From the NCBI GenBank assembly GCA_001769215.1, contig MEOL01000017.1, positions 124,001-188,000 of the forward strand: a DNA stretch of 64,000 nucleotides, in the 5' to 3' direction. The notes below the pieces were generated by a model, which worked only from the letters and a program-made list of their open reading frames with translations, was not told where the DNA came from and made no database searches. This DNA comes from Bacteroidetes bacterium GWF2_41_31 (GTDB lineage: Bacteria; Bacteroidota; Bacteroidia; Bacteroidales; F082). How positions within the stretch are numbered: position 1 is the first letter of the stretch; every line of letters begins with the position of its first letter. The position numbers were made by a program, and so were the translations under genes. Positions 8,598-18,126 of the stretch are shown here, in pieces.

Positions 8598-10862
8598 ATG
8601 GATAAACTTTTTAGAAAAGATGCGTTTAACTACCACGCACTCGGTCGTCCCGGAAAAATAGAAGTAGTCCCCACAAAGCCTTATACCACCCAACGTGATT
8701 TGTCGCTGGCCTACACTCCTGGTGTGGCCGATCCTTGTTTGGCTATTGAGAAAAACCCCGAAGATGTTTATAAGTATACCGCCAAGGGAAATCTGGTAGC
8801 CGTTATTTCAAATGGAACGGCCGTTTTGGGTCTGGGAAACATCGGCCCTGAAGCCGGTAAACCGGTGATGGAAGGAAAAGGCTTGCTGTTTAAGGTATTT
8901 GCCGATATTGATGTGTTTGATATTGAGGTAAACGAAACCGATACGGAGAAGTTTATTCAGGTTGTAAAAGCCATCGCACCTACCTTTGGAGGCATTAACC
9001 TGGAGGATATCAAAGCTCCTGAGTGTTTCGAAATTGAGGAGCGTCTGAAAAAGGAACTGAATATTCCCATCATGCACGACGATCAGCATGGAACGGCCAT
9101 CATAACTTCTGCCGGTTTGTTGAATGCGCTAAAAATCAATAAGAAAAAAATTGAAAACCTGAAAATCGTGGTTAATGGTGCCGGAGCGGCCGCTGTTTCT
9201 TGTACCAGATTATACATTGCACTGGGTGCTAAACCAGAGAATATTATCATGCTCGACAGTCGCGGCGTTTTGCACAAAGACCGCTCCGATTTGAATGCCA
9301 CCAAAATGCAATTTGTTGTAGATACTCCTGCCCGTACACTTGAGGAGGCTTTGGTAGGTGCAGATATGTTTTTAGGACTTTCCGTTGGTGGTGTGCTGAA
9401 GAAAAAAATGTTGCTGGCCATGGCAGATGACCCTATCGTGTTTGCGCTGGCAAATCCCAACCCGGAGATTACCTACGATGACGCTACGGAGACCCGTAAA
9501 GACATCATTATGGCTACCGGACGATCCGATTATCCGAACCAGATCAACAATGTACTTGGTTTCCCGTTTATCTTCAGGGGTGCGCTGGACGTACGTGCCA
9601 ATACCATCAACGAAGAAATGAAACTGGCCGCTTCAAAAGCTCTGGCCGAACTGGCGCAGGAAACTGTTCCGGAAGAGGTAAACCTGGCTTTTAAGGTGAA
9701 CAACCTGACCTTTGGACGTGAATACATTATTCCCAAACCAACCGATCCACGTTTGATTGAACGTGTAGCTCCGGCTGTGGCCAGAGCGGCCATGGAATCG
9801 GGCGTAGCCGCACATCCCATCACCGACTGGGACCAGTACCGGGTAACGCTTCAAAAACGACTTGGCTTGTCGAATCCCCTGAAACGTCAGGTTAAATCCA
9901 TCTGTAAATCCGATCCAAAACGAATTCTTTTAGCCGATGCTGAAAGTTATACCATGCTTAAGGCCGCTGAAATCATCGTCAACGAAAAACTAGCCTTACC
10001 GATTTTGATTGGCGATAAAAAACTGATAACCAACCTCATCAGGGTGAACGAACTGGATTTGGGAAAAGTGGAGATTATCGACCCAAATTCAAAAGAAATG
10101 TTGGATAAACGCGAGGCATTTGCCCAAATTCTTTATCAAAAACGCAACCGCCGTGGAATGACCCTGGTTGCTGCCCGCGAAGCACTTCAACATAAAAACT
10201 ATTTCAGTCTGATGTTGCTCGAAACCGGGATGGCCGATGGTATGATTTCAGGCTTAACCCGCAGTTATCCTGATTCTATCCGTCCGGCATTGCAGGTAGT
10301 TGGGAAAAAGCCAAACACCAACATTGTGAGCGGCATGTACATTATCAACACCAAAAATGGCCCGTTGTTCCTGAGCGACTGTACTGTGAACCTAAAACCA
10401 ACTACTGAAGAACTGGTTGAAATTACCGTGCAGACGGCCGAAGCTGTGAAACGCTTTAAAATAGAGCCCAGAATTGCCATGTTGTCGTATTCGAATTTCG
10501 GAACGGTAAACAGCCCGCTAACCATACGTCAACGCGATGCCATCGCCATCCTGCACCGCGATTATCCCGAACTGATTGTGGATGGAGAAATGCAGGCGAA
10601 CACCGCGCTAAACGAAGAACTTTTAAAAGGTAGTTTTCCCTTTTCAAAACTGAATGGCGTGCGTGCCAACACATTGATATTCCCGACACTGGGAGCCGCC
10701 AACATTGCCTATAAACTGTTGCAGGAATTGGCTGGTGTTGAAGTGGTTGGCCCCATTTTAAATGGGATGAACAAACCGGTACACATACTCCAGATGGGAA
10801 GCGGAGTAAACGACATCGTTAGTATGATCATGATTGCGGCCCTGGATGCCATCAATAAATAG
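8598..10862 (+). CDS. maeB: NADP-dependent malic enzyme fused to phosphotransacetylase-like domain
   Basis: 754 residues, the usual length of the MaeB fusion. Residues about 15-160 are the malic N-terminal domain ([15 protein letters not shown]; active-site [13 protein letters not shown]), 165-400 the NAD(P)-binding domain (VVNGAGAAA) and 425-754 a phosphate acetyl/butyryl-transferase-like domain ([19 protein letters not shown]) that in this family is generally regulatory, binding acetyl-CoA. It converts malate to pyruvate and CO2 with NADP+. Start ATG 8598 fits the conserved N-terminus. It stands alone, followed by a strong hairpin terminator and the tRNA gene. Confidence 0.97.
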   Translation: MDKLFRKDAFNYHALGRPGKIEVVPTKPYTTQRDLSLAYTPGVADPCLAIEKNPEDVYKYTAKGNLVAVISNGTAVLGLGNIGPEAGKPVMEGKGLLFKVFADIDVFDIEVNETDTEKFIQVVKAIAPTFGGINLEDIKAPECFEIEERLKKELNIPIMHDDQHGTAIITSAGLLNALKINKKKIENLKIVVNGAGAAAVSCTRLYIALGAKPENIIMLDSRGVLHKDRSDLNATKMQFVVDTPARTLEEALVGADMFLGLSVGGVLKKKMLLAMADDPIVFALANPNPEITYDDATETRKDIIMATGRSDYPNQINNVLGFPFIFRGALDVRANTINEEMKLAASKALAELAQETVPEEVNLAFKVNNLTFGREYIIPKPTDPRLIERVAPAVARAAMESGVAAHPITDWDQYRVTLQKRLGLSNPLKRQVKSICKSDPKRILLADAESYTMLKAAEIIVNEKLALPILIGDKKLITNLIRVNELDLGKVEIIDPNSKEMLDKREAFAQILYQKRNRRGMTLVAAREALQHKNYFSLMLLETGMADGMISGLTRSYPDSIRPALQVVGKKPNTNIVSGMYIINTKNGPLFLSDCTVNLKPTTEELVEITVQTAEAVKRFKIEPRIAMLSYSNFGTVNSPLTIRQRDAIAILHRDYPELIVDGEMQANTALNEELLKGSFPFSKLNGVRANTLIFPTLGAANIAYKLLQELAGVEVVGPILNGMNKPVHILQMGSGVNDIVSMIMIAALDAINK

Positions 10863-10866
10863 TAAC

Positions 10867-10904
10867 AATAGTTCCCCGATGGAAATTTCCATCGGGGAAC
10901 TATT
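10867..10904 (+). terminator. Strong hairpin terminator after maeB
   Basis: A perfect 19-base inverted repeat with essentially no loop starts four bases after the maeB stop: arm AATAGTTCCCCGATGGAAA and its complement ending at 10904. There is no long T run, but position and stability suit transcription termination. Confidence 0.7.
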
Positions 10905-10920
10905 ATTTCAGAGAAATGTT

Positions 10921-10928
10921 TACTTTTG
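10921..10928 (+). promoter_or_regulatory. Bacteroidota -7 box of the tRNA-Leu promoter
   Basis: TACTTTTG matches the phylum's -7 consensus TAnnTTTG exactly and lies 25 bases before the mature tRNA 5' end, the expected distance. No convincing -33 TTG was seen at the usual spacing. Confidence 0.6.
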
Positions 10929-10952
10929 CAAACCCAATTCACAAAAAACGTT

Positions 10953-11039
10953 GCCCGAGTGGCGGAATTGGTAGACGCGCTGGTCTCAAAAACCTGTGAG
11001 GTTACACTCGTGCCGGTTCGATCCCGGCCTCGGGTACCA
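10953..11039 (+). tRNA. tRNA-Leu (anticodon CAA)
   Basis: Cloverleaf read directly: acceptor GCCCGAG pairs with CTCGGGT (one G-U at the first pair), D arm GCG/CGC with GGTAGA, anticodon stem CTGGT, loop CTCAAAA giving anticodon CAA, a long variable arm as in class II tRNAs, T arm GCCGG-TTCGATC-CCGGC, and encoded ACCA. The 3' half of the anticodon stem reads ACCTG where ACCAG is expected, leaving one T-T mismatch (position 28:42). Confidence 0.93.
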
Positions 11040-11048
11040 ATTGAAATC

Positions 11049-11084
11049 AAAGCCTTTATGTTAGTTTATTAACATAGAGGCTTT
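11049..11084 (+). terminator. Intrinsic terminator after tRNA-Leu
   Basis: Arms AAAGCCTTTATGTTA and TAACATAGAGGCTTT (one mismatch) close a short loop and are followed by TTCTTT. This is the classic shape, starting ten bases after the tRNA 3' end. Confidence 0.8.
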
Positions 11085-11265
11085 TTCTTTTAATCCTATT
11101 GCTTTCCAATCATGAGACCCGTCTAAAATGGTGATCAACTGATGTTAAATGAACATGAGATGGTGATAAAATAAAAAAAAACAGGCTGCTCGAAGCATTA
11201 TGTGATATCTCAATAGAGTAACCCGGTGGTTGCATTCCAATGTTATCGCTAACTAATTACGCATT

Positions 11266-11664
11266 TTACATGTATTGAGTCAGGGTTTGGCTTTTCATGA
11301 AAGCAATAAACTCGTTGGTGAGTTTATTTACCACATTGTCGCGGATACATTTGTCATTTGGGCATACCTTATGAATCAGATCGCAGGCTTTGTTTCTGGC
11401 CTTACCTTCAATTGAGGTATAGATATCGTAAAGTGTACACTCTTCCGGTTTTACGGCCAACTCAAACCCACCTGTGGGCCCCCGTTGTGAAGTAAGAAAA
11501 CCGTCTTTTACCAATCGCTGAAGCACCTTCCCGATATGGTGTTTTGAATTACCGATGCGCTCAGAAAGCTGAATGGCATTGAGCGAGTTGTCCGATTTGG
11601 CAAGGATTATCATGCAATGCAACCCAATGGATGCCGCATCCGAAAAGTTAACTATATTGGCCAT
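11266..11664 (-). CDS. Rrf2-family transcriptional regulator
   Basis: 132 residues. The winged helix-turn-helix spans about 10-80 (LAKSDNSLNAIQLSERIGNS; QRLVKDGFLTSQRGPTGGF, the typical Rrf2 wing). Three cysteines, C94, C101 and C106 (KACDLIHKVCPNDKC), match the Fe-S ligand cluster of redox- or NO-sensing Rrf2 proteins such as IscR and NsrR. It stands alone, so the regulated genes are not evident. Regulation of iron-sulfur, nitrosative stress or hydrogenase genes is possible; I cannot choose among them. Confidence 0.88.
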   Translation of the reverse strand: MANIVNFSDAASIGLHCMIILAKSDNSLNAIQLSERIGNSKHHIGKVLQRLVKDGFLTSQRGPTGGFELAVKPEECTLYDIYTSIEGKARNKACDLIHKVCPNDKCIRDNVVNKLTNEFIAFMKSQTLTQYM

Positions 11665-11681
11665 GGTACCTATTGTTTTCG

Positions 11682-11689
11682 CAAAAGTA
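11682..11689 (-). promoter_or_regulatory. -7 promoter box of the Rrf2 gene
   Basis: On the minus strand TACTTTTG, an exact TAnnTTTG match, lies 18 bases before the ATG at 11664. A TTG occurs further upstream at a somewhat long spacing (23 bases). Confidence 0.5.
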
Positions 11690-11793
11690 GCAATTATTTA
11701 AATTGAAGCACTCAAATACTTAAATTCAAATGGGGTGTACTTAATCCGGATAAAGAGTTTTAACCCTGATTGAATAAATCCGATTGGTTTTAG

Positions 11794-11952
11794 AAACTGT
11801 CTAAATTTTATATTTGGGCATCTTTATGAGCCTAAATATGGGTAGAAGAATCACCTTTTTCGTTTATTTCGTCACATCCGGAACGAAATAAACGCAGTAA
11901 TATTCCTTCCTCTATCCAAACACTTTCCCTACGGGAAAAAATTAGACAGTTT
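11794..11952. repeat. MITE-like element or decayed IS with 16-bp terminal inverted repeats
   Basis: The ends AAACTGTCTAAATTTT (11794-11809) and AAAAATTAGACAGTTT (11937-11952) are inverted copies matching at 15 of 16 positions, enclosing 127 bases. Inside is a perfect 12-bp hairpin (CGTTTATTTCGT at 11861, complement at 11883) and a smaller one (TTTCCC/GGGAAA, about 11925-11939). No transposase frame is present. No clear target-site duplication was found. A third copy of the end sequence lies at 13802. Confidence 0.5.
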
Positions 11953-12018
11953 AATAGTAGGTTTAAACGTTCCACAACAATAATGCTGGATTTAGCAAAA
12001 AATTGTTTAGTAAGACTT

Positions 12019-13647
12019 TTATTTAACAATCAATACCTTTTGGCTAGAAATAATTTCATTATGGTGGATATACTGGAATATATACATTCCAGAAGGGTAA
12101 ATATCTACTGGTAAAATATAGGTAAGATCACTTTGCAACATAGAAAATTCGATAAGAATGTTTCCATTTAAGTCGATTAACCTGCCTTTGGCATCTTTTA
12201 CAGGATCGTTGTTTTTACGCTGTAAAAAAATATTTAAATAATCTTTTGCAGGATTAGGGTAAATATTTAGATAATTGTCTTCAATTTCCCTTTCCTCAAC
12301 GCTCACTTGACAACCAGGTACAATACATCCATATTCATCTGTTTTTAAAAGCCAGCCCTGTTGACCTGGTGGTGGTTTGTGAAACATATCCCCGGCCTGG
12401 CCACACATGATAAAACCACCATCTTCAGTTTCTTCAATATCAGTAATAAAGTGTTCATCCATGGGGCTTATAACATAGTGGTATTGTCGACTCCATATAC
12501 TGTCACCTTCTGCCGAAAACTTTACTAACCAGCCATTGTAGTTCCAATAGTCCCAAAGTTCATAATCTTCAAGATAAACAGAGTCTGGTTGATATGATTC
12601 AAAGTGTTTGCCAGCTGCTACTAAACTACCATCATCAAGTTCAATTACCCTGTTTAGGTAATGATTCATTTCATATGGGTTTTTGTCATCATAAGTTACC
12701 ATCCATTGTTCACTTAAATCATTCGAAAGCTTACATATCCCACCATACCGGTTTAAATAATGCCAAGAAGCTAATGAATCATCAAATTCTTCAGTTGCAC
12801 GAGCCATTGTGAATACAATACCTCCATCCTGGGTTTGCAGTATGTCATTGTGATCTCCTACCCACAATTCCCCAACCGGAGAAGTCCAATAATTTAATAG
12901 ATTACCCCCGGTATCAATTTTAATAATTTGGTTACGTCTAACAAAATTGCTGTGAACACCAGCAAATTGAATCAATTTTGTTGATAGAATAATTGAACCA
13001 TCATTTAATTCAACCAAAGAAGAAGCAAGATGAAGCAAGTTATCCGGGACATTTGGTAACGGTATTCTAGACCAAATTTGTTTCCCGGTAGAGTCAATTT
13101 TGATAATATCTGCATTGTAATTTTGTGTAGTTTGATTGAATATATTACAGGTTAAATAAAAATTACCATCTTGGCTTCTAATTCCGTCTAAGGCATTGTG
13201 CCAGGTTTCGTAACCCAATTCAGAAGGATATTCCCTAATAAATACCGTATCTCCATTTGTGTTAAATTTTATTAGAGCGGGTTTTCTAATTTGATCTGAA
13301 TAGATAAAATAAGCAGAACAATAAAAATACCCCTTGCTAAAAAACATTTTATTATTAGCATACTCAATAGATTTGCCCGGAAAACTGTCATAGGTTTTAA
13401 TACTATTCACTTCCCCGAACAAATCCATAATAGCAAAAAATATGCCCTCCTTGTATGGTGAAACAGATAATACTCCCGTACCAGTTACATAATAACAACT
13501 GTCAGTTGCCACAACGCTTGTAATGTACTGTGCAGGGAACCCAAAGTTTACGCGATTATTAAACCGGGTTTGTGCAACAGAAATATTCACAACAAAAACA
13601 ATCAAGAAAGAAGAAGTTAGATACCTCACAAATTTGATAATTATCAT
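12019..13647 (-). CDS. T9SS-sorted secreted beta-propeller-like protein
   Basis: 542 residues. A signal peptide (YLTSSFLIVFVVNISVAQ) is followed by repeated blade-like segments carrying DGG.(I/V/F) and TGD..W.R (GSIILSTKLI, QTQDGGIVFTMAR, ETEDGGFIMCGQAG), as in kelch or PQQ-type propellers of Bacteroidota. The C-terminus (about 460-542) is a T9SS type A sorting domain: LNIYPNPAKDYLNIF, then YPSGMYIFQY and a final KVLIVK. It is exported through the outer membrane by the Por system and probably anchored at the surface. No catalytic motif is visible. Inverted 14-bp repeats flank the gene at 11792 and 13802. Confidence 0.85.
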   Translation of the reverse strand: MIIIKFVRYLTSSFLIVFVVNISVAQTRFNNRVNFGFPAQYITSVVATDSCYYVTGTGVLSVSPYKEGIFFAIMDLFGEVNSIKTYDSFPGKSIEYANNKMFFSKGYFYCSAYFIYSDQIRKPALIKFNTNGDTVFIREYPSELGYETWHNALDGIRSQDGNFYLTCNIFNQTTQNYNADIIKIDSTGKQIWSRIPLPNVPDNLLHLASSLVELNDGSIILSTKLIQFAGVHSNFVRRNQIIKIDTGGNLLNYWTSPVGELWVGDHNDILQTQDGGIVFTMARATEEFDDSLASWHYLNRYGGICKLSNDLSEQWMVTYDDKNPYEMNHYLNRVIELDDGSLVAAGKHFESYQPDSVYLEDYELWDYWNYNGWLVKFSAEGDSIWSRQYHYVISPMDEHFITDIEETEDGGFIMCGQAGDMFHKPPPGQQGWLLKTDEYGCIVPGCQVSVEEREIEDNYLNIYPNPAKDYLNIFLQRKNNDPVKDAKGRLIDLNGNILIEFSMLQSDLTYILPVDIYPSGMYIFQYIHHNEIISSQKVLIVK

Positions 13648-13801
13648 ATAAAAAGCATCCCTATTTAGTTATAAGGAGGTTTACAAATTGATATTACAAT
13701 ACCCCACAATCCTTGGACAGGATTTAGACAAAGTTAGGATATTCTATTTATTAAATTATATTTTTAACCTTTTTTTTACACTAAAGTTACCTCAATTCTA
13801 T

Positions 13802-13815
13802 TTTAGACAGTTTCT
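13802..13815. repeat. Third copy of the MITE-like end, inverted relative to 11792
   Basis: TTTAGACAGTTTCT is the exact reverse complement of the 14 bases at 11792-11805, and shares TTAGACAGTTT with the end at 11942. The 11792 and 13802 copies enclose the T9SS propeller gene, but this may be a solo remnant. Confidence 0.4.
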
Positions 13816-13853
13816 TAGTTATTTTCGCAGAAGATTCATTCTCTAATAAAAAA

Positions 13854-15257
13854 ATGTCCACCGACCAACCCATATCCGACCCAACCCGCAAGGTTTACAC
13901 CCTTTACGAGCTGACAAAAAGCCTCGAATCGGTGATCAGCCGAACTTATCAACGTCAGTATTGGATCAGGGCCGAGATTGCCAGGTTGAATTTTTATCCA
14001 AAAAGCGGCCATTGCTATCCCGATTTGGTAGAAAAAGAAAACGGGGTGACATTGGCTCAGTTGCGGGCTACCATCTGGGCAGGGCCTTTTCAGGACATCA
14101 ACCGTAAGTTTCGGGAGATTACCCACGAGTACCTGGGTGATGGCATGAAGGTTCTTTTTTTAGCCAACCTGGTTTTTCATCCCACACATGGATTGACACT
14201 TCAAATTTCAGATATTGATCCTTCCTTTTCGCTTGGAGAGATGGCCCGTGAACGCAACGAGTCCATTGCAAAACTGAAAAAAGAAGGCCTGTTTGATTTA
14301 AATCACCAGATGGCATTTCCTTTGTTGCCTCGCAGGGTGGCCATAATTTCGGTAGAAACCAGCAAAGGTTACCATGATTTCATGAAAATATTGGGCGAAG
14401 ACGCAGCCGGTCATCAGTTGTTTACCATGCTTTTTCCCGCGTTGCTTCAGGGGACCGGGGCTGTTGTTTCTATCAGGCAACAATTGGAGCGGATTAAAAA
14501 AGTAAAACACCATTTCGATGTGGTGGTCATCATCAGGGGAGGTGGAGGCGATGTGGGACTGAGCAGCTTCGATCATTTCTCGCTGGCTTCCTCCGTGGCT
14601 ACTTTCCCACTTCCGGTCATCACCGGAATAGGCCATGCCACCAACGAAACCGTTGTTGAGATGGTGGCCAACAGCAACAAGATCACCCCTACCGAAGTGG
14701 CCTATTTTCTGCTTCAACACATACACCAGTTTATACAGCGTGTAAGCGATGCCACCACCTCCTTAATGGAAATCCCTCAGTTGATGTTGGAAGGTGAAAA
14801 CCAGACGTTAAGCCAACTGGCCGACCGGTTAAGCCGGCGGACTACCGGTTTGATAGCCGGGCATCAATACCGGTTGAATCGTTCGGGACTGGTGCTTGAA
14901 AAGGAATTAAAATCCAGAAACCTTCATCAGCGACATAAACTAAGTGGATTTTCGGAGAAGCTGGATGTTTCCGTCCGGATGGCCATTAAGCGACAAGAGG
15001 TGATATTCTCCGGTTATTCAACATCTGTGGTAAAATCAAGTCTCCGACCATTGGTTACCGCCCATCAGAAAATGGAAGGTGTGGAGGAGAAAATCAGGTT
15101 GCTCGACCCGGTGAATATACTGAAAAGAGGATTTAGCATTACCTTTCGTAACGGGAAACCTATCAAAAGCACCGTGGATTTGCAAACCGGAGATAAAATT
15201 GAAACTCAATATTACCAAGGTAAAACCACCAGCATCATCCAGGAGTTGGAACCATAA
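13854..15257 (+). CDS. xseA: Exodeoxyribonuclease VII large subunit
   Basis: 467 residues. An N-terminal OB-fold (YTLYELTKSLESVI, IRAEIARLNFYPKSGHCYPDL) is followed by the catalytic domain (RRVAIISVETSKGYHDF, VVVIIRGGGGDVGLSSFD, ITGIGHATNETVVEMVA with the conserved G-H-x-x-D/N-E-T motif, TPTEVA) and a C-terminal coiled coil (DPVNILKRGFSI). It degrades single-stranded DNA from either end as a complex with XseB and acts in repair. Canonical G-H-E/D-x-D-x-T is changed to GHATNET, as in other Bacteroidota proteins. The small subunit xseB is often next door but is not seen here. Confidence 0.93.
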   Translation: MSTDQPISDPTRKVYTLYELTKSLESVISRTYQRQYWIRAEIARLNFYPKSGHCYPDLVEKENGVTLAQLRATIWAGPFQDINRKFREITHEYLGDGMKVLFLANLVFHPTHGLTLQISDIDPSFSLGEMARERNESIAKLKKEGLFDLNHQMAFPLLPRRVAIISVETSKGYHDFMKILGEDAAGHQLFTMLFPALLQGTGAVVSIRQQLERIKKVKHHFDVVVIIRGGGGDVGLSSFDHFSLASSVATFPLPVITGIGHATNETVVEMVANSNKITPTEVAYFLLQHIHQFIQRVSDATTSLMEIPQLMLEGENQTLSQLADRLSRRTTGLIAGHQYRLNRSGLVLEKELKSRNLHQRHKLSGFSEKLDVSVRMAIKRQEVIFSGYSTSVVKSSLRPLVTAHQKMEGVEEKIRLLDPVNILKRGFSITFRNGKPIKSTVDLQTGDKIETQYYQGKTTSIIQELEP

Positions 15258-15292
15258 AAAAATCCCCTTTACCAGGCACTCATAATTATCCG

Positions 15293-17935
15293 TTAATCGA
15301 TGATTAGTTTTTTAACGGTGTGGCCTTCCTTACCATTGAAGTGTAAAAGATAAATTCCAGGCGTCCAGCTACTTTGCTTTTCAACGGAAATAGATTTATT
15401 AACTATTGCCTCAAATAAAAGTTGACCCATTGGATTGTACATTCTAAACTGCACGGGTTCATCTGATCGCGTCATGTTGATCGTAAAACTCCCTGAACTT
15501 GGGTTCGGGAAAATTTGAATATCATTGCCCGCAAAGAGATTTTCTTCCTGACTAACATATTGCGACACTTCAATATTGTCGATGAGAATGGGATTTCCAT
15601 AAAAGCTATAGGTTTCGAAAGCAATGCGTATATCCCGTTGGCCAGCCCAATTGCTGAGATTGATGTTATTGCATACACTCCCCCATCCTTGTCCGCACCA
15701 GTCGGTAGCTACGAGGGGAAAAAAGGCGTCCCCGGTTGGCTCATGAGTGGCAAAACTGCCGTTGCCATCTTCACCATAAGCGGCCAAACGCAACCAACTT
15801 AGTCCGCAATCATCAGAAAGATAAACGATGAGTGAGTCGGTATAGGGTACCATGGAAGTATTTTGGGCATAAGCATGTTCAAACGAAAGATTTGCATTGC
15901 TCAGGTTGCTCAAATCGAAAGGCATGGAGATCAAACGGTCTCTTTGTCCAATGGAATAATAATTCCTGAAATCAATACCGGCAGCCAGTGAGCCACCGTT
16001 TCCACCCACATTATGGAGACCCCAGGTAATACCATCGTCCGGATTTTCGACACTCCAGGACCCATTGGTGAAAGCACCTGATTCAAAGTTTTCGGTAAAC
16101 CAGGAAAACAGGGACCCGATGTGCAAATAATCAGTTTGATTGATCGTACTTGGTCCAAAGTCATTCGACACTGTAAGTGTAATTGTGTAAGTACCTTCCT
16201 GATTAAACGACACGATTGGATTTTTAGAAGTGGAGTTGGTACCTTCTAAATAGGTGGCTCCGGCAGGTTCAAAAATCCATTCCCAGCTGTCAGGGATGCC
16301 CGTCGATTGGTCGTAAAATTGGATGGCTTCACCCATGCAAGCTACTTTTATGTTAGAGGAAAACGCTGCCTGAGTTTGCCCGGGGAAGTCGACTGAAAAT
16401 GTCATTGAATCGCCGATGGAAGATACATCATAAATATAAACACCACCAACGCTACCATCCTGCAAAAATGCGTTCGGATTCGTATAGTCGTTGAACTCAA
16501 TTCGGTCATAATCGGTACCAAAAACGGCATTGTTGAGGTTTCCGGTGTTGGTAAGCGAGCCATCCGGGCGAAACACATAAACCTCATCAGGTGGTCCTGA
16601 AGCATTTCCGTTGCCGGCAGCAGGATTGATGCGATAAATCAACAGTCCGCTTTTGGGCAGGGTGGATTCAAAAGTGCCTTCCTTTTTGCGATATTCCACT
16701 ACAAAATACTCTTGTGCCGAATTTTGTGAATGGATTCTAAAAGCATTGTTTTGGGCATTGGTAAGCGGTTTAATGGTGTAGGTTCCGCTCTCGGTAATCC
16801 ATGGAATATCCTCAATCCAACCCCCGTATTTATATTTCATAAAGGCGCCCATATATTGTGGTGGATTGTTGTTGGCTGCCATAATATCCCAGGGGCCAAT
16901 GGGTGTTATTTCGGTGTTGTTGTATCGATAGAGGTCGGGAGCACCCAATGAGTGATACATTTCGTGACAAAGAACACCCACGCCGCTGCTCGCCATGTGT
17001 GTTTCCAATTGAAAGTTGAAATCCCACACACGCTTGTCGTTGATAAAAACTGTTTCGTTGAACAAACTCCAACGGTGGGGCCACAAAAGGGTGGACCAGG
17101 CCGTTGGCGCTCCTCTGATTATGAAAACAACATTGTCAACATTGCCATCATTGTTGTAATCAAGATCGAGTGACGTTGGCACAGGCGAGTTTAAGTTGAT
17201 ATAAGTAACGGCATTGGCCAACAGCTGATGCTCGCGTTGGGTACGTTGATTGCCATCCTGATATCCATCCGGGTTGGTAACCGCGTTATAAGGAATATAA
17301 TAGTTTCGTGGGAAAGCATCCTGGTAAGAAAGAATAATGTTGTCAGGTGGTACAGGATAGAAAGTGGAAGGCAATTGAAGCTGGTCGTATGATATTTCCT
17401 GAAAATAATTGAATACTGAGTTGGCCCCGGGTTCTGTGTTATTGAATTTAAGATAGTTTTCTATGGTGTCGGAAGTAAACTCAGGCTGATCACTAAAACG
17501 GATATAAATCACAAGGTTATTAAGGGTTCCGGCTGCACGCGAATCGCTCAGTTTGCTTTTTGTGATCTGCATGTCGGCCTCTGTTTTTTCTCTAACGAGT
17601 TTCATTTGCAGACCACTGATGTTGGCTCCGGCCTCAAGAGAGGTAGTGCCCGGGTTTATTTCTCCGACGCGGTAAAGCGAGGGATTCAACTTTCCATCTA
17701 CCAATTCAGCATAGTAATAATACCCATCCTCCGAACTCTGAATGATGGTGTAATTGTCGGCATCGTGCAGCCAATTATAAAATTCATCACCGGTGGCAAA
17801 ACAATGGATTTCGGTTCCATTTGGCTGTGAAACAACCATGGGCTCATTTTGAAGCCATGCCGCCTGAAGCAAGAAAGACCCGAGCATAAGGAGTGAAAAA
17901 AAGAGGGCTTTCAATGGAAGGAATTTCTCTATCAT
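15293..17935 (-). CDS. M6-family metalloprotease with PKD and T9SS sorting domains
   Basis: 880 residues. A signal peptide (KALFFSLLMLGSFLLQAAW) and a pro-region precede the M6 (immune inhibitor A-like) peptidase domain, where the zinc site HEMYHSLGAPDLY is near residue 325 (HExxH plus downstream D). A PKD domain (GEAIQFYDQSTGIPDSWEW...GTYTITLTVSND) lies near 520-600. A MAM/jelly-roll-like region (WSVENPDDGITWGLHNVGG) follows, then a T9SS type A domain from about 800 (IQIFPNPSSGSFTIN, GIYLLHF, KKLIID). It is an exported protease for extracellular protein breakdown. The reading converges on xseA with a 35-base gap. Confidence 0.93.
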   Translation of the reverse strand: MIEKFLPLKALFFSLLMLGSFLLQAAWLQNEPMVVSQPNGTEIHCFATGDEFYNWLHDADNYTIIQSSEDGYYYYAELVDGKLNPSLYRVGEINPGTTSLEAGANISGLQMKLVREKTEADMQITKSKLSDSRAAGTLNNLVIYIRFSDQPEFTSDTIENYLKFNNTEPGANSVFNYFQEISYDQLQLPSTFYPVPPDNIILSYQDAFPRNYYIPYNAVTNPDGYQDGNQRTQREHQLLANAVTYINLNSPVPTSLDLDYNNDGNVDNVVFIIRGAPTAWSTLLWPHRWSLFNETVFINDKRVWDFNFQLETHMASSGVGVLCHEMYHSLGAPDLYRYNNTEITPIGPWDIMAANNNPPQYMGAFMKYKYGGWIEDIPWITESGTYTIKPLTNAQNNAFRIHSQNSAQEYFVVEYRKKEGTFESTLPKSGLLIYRINPAAGNGNASGPPDEVYVFRPDGSLTNTGNLNNAVFGTDYDRIEFNDYTNPNAFLQDGSVGGVYIYDVSSIGDSMTFSVDFPGQTQAAFSSNIKVACMGEAIQFYDQSTGIPDSWEWIFEPAGATYLEGTNSTSKNPIVSFNQEGTYTITLTVSNDFGPSTINQTDYLHIGSLFSWFTENFESGAFTNGSWSVENPDDGITWGLHNVGGNGGSLAAGIDFRNYYSIGQRDRLISMPFDLSNLSNANLSFEHAYAQNTSMVPYTDSLIVYLSDDCGLSWLRLAAYGEDGNGSFATHEPTGDAFFPLVATDWCGQGWGSVCNNINLSNWAGQRDIRIAFETYSFYGNPILIDNIEVSQYVSQEENLFAGNDIQIFPNPSSGSFTINMTRSDEPVQFRMYNPMGQLLFEAIVNKSISVEKQSSWTPGIYLLHFNGKEGHTVKKLIID

Positions 17936-18008
17936 AGTTTATTTTTTTTAAAGGTAAAATTGACGAAGCGACAAACACCAATCACGATCCTGTTGTCATT
18001 TCAAAGCA

Positions 18009-18016
18009 CAAAAGTA
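18009..18016 (-). promoter_or_regulatory. -7 promoter box of the M6 protease gene
   Basis: Minus-strand TACTTTTG, an exact TAnnTTTG match, lies 73 bases before the ATG at 17935, leaving a 5' leader of about 65 bases. Confidence 0.5.
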
Positions 18017-18060
18017 ACTTTTTCCCATTCAAACCGTTAATTTGACTTTTTTTTGACCGG

Positions 18061-18109
18061 TACTAACAATTTACGGACCTATAGGCTTGATGAAGAGAGA
18101 TTGTTATCG
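18061..18109 (-). repeat. Short attC-like element at the low-coordinate edge of the accessory array
   Basis: On the plus strand TACTAACAATT (18061) and ATTGTTATCG (18100) form an inverted pair around 30 bases, with the same AAC/GTT cores seen in the larger intergenic repeats. It lies just downstream of the paiB-like gene's stop and marks the border between the accessory region and the M6 protease gene. It is short, so confidence is limited. Confidence 0.35.
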
Positions 18110-18126
18110 GTTTGTTGTTTAGCCTA

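Noticed and set aside
11861-11894. 12-bp hairpin considered as a terminator of the T9SS gene
   Set aside because: No T run on either side and it lies inside the element with inverted ends, so it is described as part of that element.
11832-12029. Minus-strand 65-codon frame
   Set aside because: It runs through both the MITE-like element and its edge, has no recognisable domain and overlaps the end of the T9SS gene.
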